A DNA stretch of 64,000 nucleotides from Methylophilus methylotrophus DSM 46235 = ATCC 53528 (GTDB taxonomy: Bacteria; Pseudomonadota; Gammaproteobacteria; Burkholderiales; Methylophilaceae), in the NCBI RefSeq assembly GCF_000378225.1, contig NZ_KB905145.1, positions 62,001-126,000 on the forward strand, read 5' to 3'. A program made the position numbers and the translations under genes. This document shows positions 58,733 to 64,000 of this stretch, in pieces. Numbering within the stretch: position 1 is the first letter of the stretch; every line of letters starts with the position of its first letter. The notes under the pieces are model-generated. The model was not told the DNA's origin and did no database searches. It worked only from the letters and a program-made list of their open reading frames with translations.

Positions 58733-60646
58733 TTAAGAAAGATTGAGCGCTTTCAGGCGCCGGTAAAGCGTATTTCGGCTTAACCCCAACTGACGGGAAA
58801 CGGCCGAAATATTGCCGCCATGCTGCAGCATGGCCTGCCGGATGGCTTCATCGTTTTGGGCTTTCAAGTTGCCGGCTGCTAACGCTGGCCGTGCAGAACC
58901 GACGGGTGTAGAAGGTTCGCTGATGGGGTACATTTCATCGAGAAAGTCCTGCATCAAATGCTGGCGGCCAATCACGCCGCCATCTGCCAAGGCCACGGCC
59001 GTGCGCAACACATTATGCAACTGGCGTACATTGCCCGGCCAAGGATGCGCATTAAACAGTGCCATGACCTCATCACTTAAGCTGGCTTGTGGCGCCTGTT
59101 CGATTTGCAGAATCACCTGAATCAGCCTTGCCATATCCAGCCGCTCGCGTAGCGCAGGTAACTGCACACTCAAGCCATTGATGCGGTAATATAGATCACT
59201 GCGAAACTCGCCCGCTGCCACTTTGTCTTTTAACTTCTGATTCGTCGCGCTCAGCAGCATAAAGTTGACCGGAATCGCCTTGCTGCCTCCCAACGGGGTG
59301 ACACTGCGCTCTTGCAGCACGCGTAACAAGCGTGCTTGTAGCGACAGCGGCATATCGCCAATCTCATCCAAGAACAAGGTGCCGCCATCCGCTTGCTGAA
59401 TCTTGCCAATATTGCCTTTGCGTTTCGCCCCGGTGTACGCGCCCTCCTCATAGCCAAACAGTTCGGCTTCAATCAGCCCTTCTGGCAAGGCCGCACAGTT
59501 GACGGCAATAAACGGCTTGTTGCGGCGCGCACTGGCGTCATGAATGGCACGGGAAAATAATTCTTTACCCGCGCCGGTTTCGCCGAGAATCAGCACCGGA
59601 ATGTCCTTATCCAGCACTTGTTTGACCTGGGTGATCGCCAATTTAAATTGGGGGTCACCACTATCGAGCAGCTCCAGGCTGGCCGCAGATTCGCGTGGCG
59701 TCATCGCCACTGGCTTTTTGGCGATAGTGGCTGGCTGGCTGGTCGATGCACGCGCAAACAAACGGGCGCCATTGCGCAGATGCAAGGGAAATAGGACATC
59801 AGCATTTAAACCGCGCTGCTTGAACGAGGCCCATGACTCGTCAAAAATGTCTTCAAAAGCAATACGGCGCGCAGACAGACTATCCTGGTCCAGCGGCAAA
59901 CCAAACTGGAACTGGCCGCTACGGTTAATGGCCTGCAACTGGCCAGTGGCATCAAACAAGGCAACCCCTTCCCATAAAGTGCCAATAAACTCTGGCCGCA
60001 CATGAAAGTGCACACCAATCTCGCCCTCTGCAGAGGCATGGAACAGCCTGTTTTCTACCATTTGTGCGGCCATTTTCACCAGGGCCAAGGTATGTTGCTG
60101 TGGTGCATTGAGGTCGTTGGAGACATCCAGCGTGGCGACCAAATGATTATTGGCGGCAAAGATTGGCACGGCGGAACAGCTGAGTGAATGGTGGTAGGCC
60201 ATAAAATGCTCGGCGCCCTGCACACTGATTGGCAGGCGTTCGACCAATGCTGTCCCAATCGCATTGGTGCCGCGGTGCTCCTCGCTCCAAGAAGCGCCAG
60301 GCAATAGGGACGCCCTGACCTGGTTTTCATCCACGCCTTCACCCATGGTGCGCAAAATCACGCCTTCGTTATCGGTCAAAATCACCAGGCTGCGCGTATG
60401 GGCAATTTGCTCACTCAAGGTGATCATTTCTGGCTCGGCATGGGTGAGCAACAGGCGGTTTTTCTCCAGGCGCTGCGCCAGCTCTTGCGCGGTGATCACT
60501 TGGTCTTCAGCTGTCGCCTGCTCATCCACGCCCTTAACCATGCAACGCCGCCATGAGCGGGCAATCGCCTCGGCAATGGCGCGTTGATCGTCACGCAAAC
60601 CCAATGTTGGCTGTGTTGTAGATGAAGGGGAATACTTGTTGGGCAT
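58733..60646 (-). CDS. Sigma-54-dependent activator (GAF, AAA+, Fis HTH), AcoR-like
   Basis: A 637-residue regulator. The N-terminal part has a GAF-like domain (about 70-205: SWSEEHRGTNAIGTAL, with MAYHHSLSCSAVPIF). A linker follows, then an AAA+ core with Walker A GETGAGKE (355-362), a GAYTGA sigma-54 contact loop (402-407) and LFLDEIGDMPL. A Fis-type HTH ends the protein (NISAVSRQLGLSRNTLYRRL). This is the AcoR/MimR layout, in which the GAF domain senses a small molecule. The start was set at the ATG at 60646. A longer frame to 60820 would run through the divergent -24/-12 promoter and looks unreal. It faces xoxF and is its likely activator. Confidence 0.9.
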   Translation of the reverse strand: MPNKYSPSSTTQPTLGLRDDQRAIAEAIARSWRRCMVKGVDEQATAEDQVITAQELAQRLEKNRLLLTHAEPEMITLSEQIAHTRSLVILTDNEGVILRTMGEGVDENQVRASLLPGASWSEEHRGTNAIGTALVERLPISVQGAEHFMAYHHSLSCSAVPIFAANNHLVATLDVSNDLNAPQQHTLALVKMAAQMVENRLFHASAEGEIGVHFHVRPEFIGTLWEGVALFDATGQLQAINRSGQFQFGLPLDQDSLSARRIAFEDIFDESWASFKQRGLNADVLFPLHLRNGARLFARASTSQPATIAKKPVAMTPRESAASLELLDSGDPQFKLAITQVKQVLDKDIPVLILGETGAGKELFSRAIHDASARRNKPFIAVNCAALPEGLIEAELFGYEEGAYTGAKRKGNIGKIQQADGGTLFLDEIGDMPLSLQARLLRVLQERSVTPLGGSKAIPVNFMLLSATNQKLKDKVAAGEFRSDLYYRINGLSVQLPALRERLDMARLIQVILQIEQAPQASLSDEVMALFNAHPWPGNVRQLHNVLRTAVALADGGVIGRQHLMQDFLDEMYPISEPSTPVGSARPALAAGNLKAQNDEAIRQAMLQHGGNISAVSRQLGLSRNTLYRRLKALNLS

Positions 60647-60661
60647 GGAAAACTGAGCACC

Positions 60662-60699
60662 TGTCACATCAGATTGAACAACTGTACCAGTATGACACA
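60662..60699. promoter_or_regulatory. Candidate activator binding sites upstream of xoxF
   Basis: Two adjacent imperfect palindromes lie here: TGTCACATCAGATTGAACA (60662-60680; TGT and ACA ends with an ATC-GAT core) and TGTACCAGTATGACACA (60683-60699). Both begin TGT and end ACA, as do sites of AcoR-type activators. They are 110-150 bases upstream of the -24 element, a normal enhancer distance. They sit just upstream of the regulator start, so they may also mediate autoregulation. Confidence 0.5.
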
Positions 60700-60808
60700 G
60701 TCGTGAACAGCGCACACAATCTTGCACACGCTCGCGGACAGTTAACATATCTGAATAACTCACTGATTTTAATATATTTTTTAAAAATTTCCAAAAAAAT
60801 GTTGCGCT

Positions 60809-60824
60809 TGGCACACGCATTGCA
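60809..60824 (+). promoter_or_regulatory. Sigma-54 (-24/-12) promoter of xoxF
   Basis: TGGCACACGCATTGCA matches TGGCACR-N4-TTGCW at every defined position. The GG at 60810-60811 and the GC at 60822-60823 are exactly 12 bases apart. Transcription would start near 60835, leaving an 80-base leader before the ATG at 60916. The only sigma-54 activator gene in the window is the divergent neighbour. Confidence 0.88.
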
Positions 60825-60915
60825 ATGAGTGATCAAGCCGTTACAAAAGAAGCGTTTGTTACCGGCGTGTTAAACAATTCATCCAGCTTCAAAGCAACCA
60901 TTTTGGAGGTTATTT

Positions 60916-62784
60916 ATGCAACAACGTATCAAGCTTGCCGTCAGCGCATTACTGTTAGGCAGCATCAGCACCAGCGCATGGGCAAATGCCGAACTGGACG
61001 CTTTAATGAAAGACGACAACCAATGGGCCATGGCGCGTAAAGATTACGCTAACCAGGGCTATAGCCGTCTGTCGCAAATCAATAAAAGCAACGTTAAAAA
61101 AATGAAACTCGCCTGGTCATTTGCCACCGGCGTTAACCGTGGTCATGAGGGCGCACCGCTGGTCATCGGCAATACTATGTATATCCATACTGCATTTCCA
61201 AACAACGTGTATGCGCTGGACCTAGATGACAACCAGAAAATTCGCTGGTCCTATTTCCCGAAACAGGATCCAGATGTGCAATCCGTACTGTGCTGTGACA
61301 ACGTGAACAAAGGACTGGGCTACGGTGACGGCAAGATTTTCCTGCAACAGAACAATGGCGTATTGGTTGCACTGGACGCTAAAACAGGTGCCAAGCTGTG
61401 GGATGTAAAAGTTAACGATCCTAAAACTGGCTCTGCCAACACCAATGTACCGCATGTATTTAAAGACAAAGTAGTGACCGGCTGCTCAGGCGGTGAATTT
61501 GGCGTACGCTGCCACATCAGCGCGTACAACATCAAAGATGGCAGCCTGGCTTGGAAAGCCTATAGCACGGGTTCTGATAGCGAAGTGATGATCGGTGCCG
61601 ACTTTAACAAGGAGAACCCGCACTACAGCGCGTTATCAGTGTACGAAGATGTCAACGGCGGCAACAAAATGGGTGGTTCTTTCAAGAGCTTGGACAAATC
61701 CCAACTGAAATTCCCTGAAGCCAACCTGGGTGTACGCACCTGGCTGAAACCACAACAGCAAAAAGACGGCTGGCAAAATGGCGGCGGCCCAACATGGGGT
61801 TGGTACTCCTATGACCCTAAACTAAACCTGATGTACTACGGTACAGGCAACCCAGGCACCTGGAACCCGGACGTGCGTCCTGGTGATAACAAATGGTCCA
61901 TGACCATTTTTGCCCGTGATCTCGATACAGGCATGGCACGCTGGGGTTACCAAATGACCCCGCATGACGAGTGGGATTATGATGGCATGAACGAAATCAT
62001 TCTATGGGAAGCCAACGGGAAGCAACTGGCCTCACACTTTGACCGTAATGGGTTTGGCTACACATTTGACCGCACCAATGGCACGTTACTGGTCGCTGAA
62101 AAAATGCACCCCTTCGTTAACTGGGCAACCAAGATTGACCTGAAAACAGGCATTCCGGTGAAGGATCCCAAGTACTCCACGCACCAGGATTACAACGCTA
62201 AAGGTGTTTGTCCTTCTGCGCTGGGCGTGAAGGATGAGCAGCCCGCTGCATATTCACCTAAAAACAAGACTTTCTACGTGCCTTTGAACCATGTATGTAT
62301 GACCTATGAACCGGTTGAATCCAAATATGTGGCTGGTCAACCATGGGTAGGCGCAACCCTGACCATGTTTGCTGGCCCGGACGGCGTGATGGGCGGCTTT
62401 ATGGCCTGGGACGGTTTAAAAGGTAAAGCCCAGTGGTATAACAAGGAGAAATTCTCTGCTTGGGGTGGTGCGTTGGTGACTGCCACTGACCTAGTGTTTT
62501 ACGGTACCTTGGACCGCTGGGTAAAAGCACTGGATGCCAAAACCGGCAAAGAGATGTGGAAATTCCAGGTAGGCTCTGGCGTGGTCGGTAACATGATCAC
62601 TTATGGTCACAAAGGCAAGCAATACGTAGGTGTATTGTCCGGCATTGGTGGTTGGGCGGGAGTAGCGATGAACCTCGGCCTGACCAACGATACCGATGGC
62701 CTAGGCGCAGCCGGCGGTTACAAAGAGCTAACCAAATACAATGCTGCCCCTGGTGGTGGTGCAATGAATGTATTCAGTTTGTAA
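60916..62784 (+). CDS. xoxF: Lanthanide-dependent PQQ methanol dehydrogenase XoxF
   Basis: A 622-residue precursor with a signal peptide ending SAWA (about residue 23). It oxidises methanol to formaldehyde or further in the periplasm, passing electrons to a c-type cytochrome. The PQQ site has the adjacent Cys126-Cys127 (VLCCDN), and WNPDVRPGDNKW is the ring region. The catalytic loop reads DEWDYD (351-356); the second Asp, Asp356, is the extra metal ligand that marks lanthanide-using XoxF, whereas calcium MxaF enzymes have Ala there. Tryptophan-docking propeller repeats are frequent. GGAGGT lies 7 bases upstream of the ATG. No mxaI or xoxJ gene is nearby. The clade (XoxF4 is expected in Methylophilaceae) needs a tree. 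Confidence 0.96.
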   Translation: MQQRIKLAVSALLLGSISTSAWANAELDALMKDDNQWAMARKDYANQGYSRLSQINKSNVKKMKLAWSFATGVNRGHEGAPLVIGNTMYIHTAFPNNVYALDLDDNQKIRWSYFPKQDPDVQSVLCCDNVNKGLGYGDGKIFLQQNNGVLVALDAKTGAKLWDVKVNDPKTGSANTNVPHVFKDKVVTGCSGGEFGVRCHISAYNIKDGSLAWKAYSTGSDSEVMIGADFNKENPHYSALSVYEDVNGGNKMGGSFKSLDKSQLKFPEANLGVRTWLKPQQQKDGWQNGGGPTWGWYSYDPKLNLMYYGTGNPGTWNPDVRPGDNKWSMTIFARDLDTGMARWGYQMTPHDEWDYDGMNEIILWEANGKQLASHFDRNGFGYTFDRTNGTLLVAEKMHPFVNWATKIDLKTGIPVKDPKYSTHQDYNAKGVCPSALGVKDEQPAAYSPKNKTFYVPLNHVCMTYEPVESKYVAGQPWVGATLTMFAGPDGVMGGFMAWDGLKGKAQWYNKEKFSAWGGALVTATDLVFYGTLDRWVKALDAKTGKEMWKFQVGSGVVGNMITYGHKGKQYVGVLSGIGGWAGVAMNLGLTNDTDGLGAAGGYKELTKYNAAPGGGAMNVFSL

Positions 62785-62797
62785 GGAAGGAAATCAG

Positions 62798-63118
62798 ATG
62801 CAATTATTTAACAAAACCTTGCTGGCAACGGCATTGTTAGTGGCCACTGCCTCAGCCATTGCGGGTAGCGGCGCTGAAGCTCTGGCACAGAAAAGCGGTT
62901 GTTTGCTGTGCCACGGCGTAGACAAAAAAGTACTAGGCCCAGCCTATAAAGAAGTGGCCGCCAAGTACAAAGGCGATAAATCTGTTGAAGCCAAGCTGAT
63001 CCAGAAGGTAAAAGCTGGCGGTGCAGGCGTATGGGGTGATATGCCCATGCCGCCTAACAGCCCGCAGGTAAAGGATGAGGATATCAAGACCCTTGTCCAG
63101 TGGGTGTTGAGTTTGTAG
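62798..63118 (+). CDS. xoxG: Small c-type cytochrome, presumed XoxF electron acceptor (XoxG)
   Basis: A 106-residue precursor with a signal peptide ending ASAIA (about residue 22) and a mature part of about 84 residues. The haem site is CLLCH (Cys35, Cys38, His39). The axial Met is in GDMPMPPN, as in cytochromes c-551/c-552. It follows xoxF after 13 bases with a strong AAGGAAGGA site, so it is cotranscribed. It is much smaller than the cytochrome cL or XoxG of Methylobacterium, but a small cytochrome beside xoxF4 is known in Methylotenera. The electron-acceptor role is inferred from context. Confidence 0.88.
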   Translation: MQLFNKTLLATALLVATASAIAGSGAEALAQKSGCLLCHGVDKKVLGPAYKEVAAKYKGDKSVEAKLIQKVKAGGAGVWGDMPMPPNSPQVKDEDIKTLVQWVLSL

Positions 63119-63217
63119 TTACCCTGTGAAATATGGCGGCAGTGGCATGTTCCGCATGACCAAGGACTGATCTGCTGGCGCCAAATTTCCAAAGTTTGAC
63201 CATTGATCTCCGAGTGT

Positions 63218-63245
63218 GCCAACCCGCAAGGGTTGGCTTTTTTTT
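63218..63245 (+). terminator. Terminator of the xoxF-xoxG operon
   Basis: GCCAACCC and GGGTTGGC form an 8-bp stem with a GCAA loop followed by eight T residues, 100 bases after the xoxG stop. Confidence 0.9.
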
Positions 63246-63263
63246 GTTCGCATATTAGCCGCC

Positions 63264-63281
63264 TTGTAAAAGCGTTTACAA
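63264..63281. promoter_or_regulatory. Palindrome directly upstream of the AmpG-like gene
   Basis: TTGTAAA and TTTACAA are separated by AGCG, ending 7 bases before the start codon. The position would let a bound protein or a folded RNA cover the start region, but nothing more can be said. Confidence 0.3.
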
Positions 63282-63288
63282 TGCGGGC

Positions 63289-64000
63289 ATGACCCTCTCG
63301 CAAACCCTGTTTACCCGCCGCATGCTGATGTGTGTGGCCTTCGGCTTCAGTTCCGGCCTCCCCTTATACCTTTTGCTGCAACTTCTGCCGGCCTGGTTGC
63401 GCAGTGAAGGCCTTAACCTCAAAACCATTGCTGCGTTTGCCTTCATGCAGTTGCCTTACACCTGGAAGTTTTTGTGGTCACCGCTGATGGATCGCTACAC
63501 CTTATTACAAACCTTGGGCAGACGGCGCAGCTGGATTTTAGTCACCCAACTGGCGCTGTTCGCCAGTATTGTCGGCTTGGGTATGTGCCAGCCACAACTG
63601 AACATCGCCATGGTTGCGCTACTTGCCACGCTGGTCGCCTTGTTCTCTGCCAGCCAGGATATTGTCATTGATGCCTACCGCCGCGAAACCCTCAGTGATG
63701 AAGAGTTGGGCTTAGGTAACAGCTTGTACGTCAACGCTTACCGGATTGCTGGTTTGGTGCCTGGCTCACTCGCACTTATACTTGCCGACCATATGGCCTG
63801 GTCACAAGTGTTCCTGGTCGTGGGTCTATTTATGCTGCCTGGCATAGGATTTACGCTCTGGGCGCGAGAGCCTGTGATTGTCAGCGCACCTAAAACATTG
63901 CTAGCTTCAGTGGTGGAGCCTTTCAAAGAGTTTATACATCGGAGCGGCTGGCAGCATGCGCTATGGGTGTTACTGTTTATCTTGCTCTACAAACTGGGCG
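63289..64000 (+). CDS. ampG: AmpG-like muropeptide permease (MFS), cut by the window end
   Basis: At least 237 residues of a major-facilitator transporter are present; the 3' part is beyond the window. At least six hydrophobic helices are seen. FGFSSGLPLYLLLQLLPAWLR and PYTWKFLWSPLMDRY at the N-terminus are typical of AmpG, as is SASQDIVIDAYRRETL. AmpG brings anhydro-muropeptides from the periplasm into the cytoplasm, upstream of Mpl, which is also in this window. The ATG at 63289 was chosen because it directly precedes the typical N-terminus. Confidence 0.85.
   Translation, partial: MTLSQTLFTRRMLMCVAFGFSSGLPLYLLLQLLPAWLRSEGLNLKTIAAFAFMQLPYTWKFLWSPLMDRYTLLQTLGRRRSWILVTQLALFASIVGLGMCQPQLNIAMVALLATLVALFSASQDIVIDAYRRETLSDEELGLGNSLYVNAYRIAGLVPGSLALILADHMAWSQVFLVVGLFMLPGIGFTLWAREPVIVSAPKTLLASVVEPFKEFIHRSGWQHALWVLLFILLYKLG

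Noticed and set aside
60647-60820. A longer N-terminus for the sigma-54 activator (start at 60820)
   Set aside because: The extension would read through the predicted enhancer sites and the -24/-12 promoter of xoxF and has no family resemblance. The ATG at 60646 gives a normal N-terminus.

Overview
The window is a continuous stretch of chromosome from a methylotrophic betaproteobacterium, most likely a Methylophilus species close to M. methylophilus. Three things point there. The haem protein at 605-1039 has the length, the His53/His95 ligand pair and the Cys96-Cys104 pair (mature numbering) that I recall for M. methylophilus cytochrome c''. A PQQ methanol dehydrogenase of the lanthanide-dependent XoxF type lies at 60.9 kb. 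The gene orders mnmG-rsmG-parA-parB-atp, hemA-prfA-prmC and metX-metW are typical of the group. There is no phage, integrase, transposase or CRISPR array. Accessory material is limited to a two-partner secretion locus and two repeat elements.

Layout. 0-1 kb: cytochrome c'' and a b-type cytochrome on the minus strand. 1.2-5.5 kb: mnmG (carrying a perfect parS site inside the gene), rsmG, parA, parB. 5.6-12.8 kb: the complete F1Fo ATP synthase operon atpIBEFHAGDC. 12.8-16.1 kb: glmU and glmS, giving UDP-GlcNAc precursors. 16-20.6 kb: an EAL-HDOD protein, a small heat-shock protein with a sigma-32-like promoter and a ROSE-like thermometer leader, ettA and an arylamine N-acetyltransferase. 20.6-29.4 kb: a small unknown gene, an SDR, a membrane protein paired with an RCK potassium channel, dsbA, a 145-bp MITE-like element, a SPOR protein, argS and priA.

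29.5-35.2 kb: a TpsB transporter and a 1201-residue TpsA exoprotein with a structured leader between them. 35.2-41.9 kb: tRNA-Gly(CCC), thiD, thiE, mpl, a TonB-like protein, a thioredoxin-like ferredoxin, a GT51 transglycosylase and a pseudouridine synthase. 41.96-42.77 kb: 816 bases without a gene, holding a REP-like palindrome and a large imperfect inverted repeat. 42.8-45.7 kb: a YidB-like protein, pyrE, xth, hemB. 45.8-51.7 kb, minus strand: rpe-gph-trpE-trpG-trpD-lipoprotein-trpC, with a possible Trp-rich leader peptide before trpE. 52-58.7 kb: hemA-prfA-(HEAT-repeat protein)-prmC, a HAD phosphatase, metX-metW.

58.7-64 kb: a GAF/AAA+/Fis sigma-54 activator divergent from xoxF-xoxG, with a perfect -24/-12 promoter between them, then an AmpG-like transporter cut by the window end. 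The strongest novel signal is this regulatory arrangement, which suggests that lanthanide methanol oxidation is under sigma-54 control in this organism. Next come the large inverted repeat at 42.1-42.7 kb, the heat-shock thermometer leader, and the leaders of tpsA and trpE, which look able to fold in alternative ways. All calls were made by reading the sequence; no database search was run.
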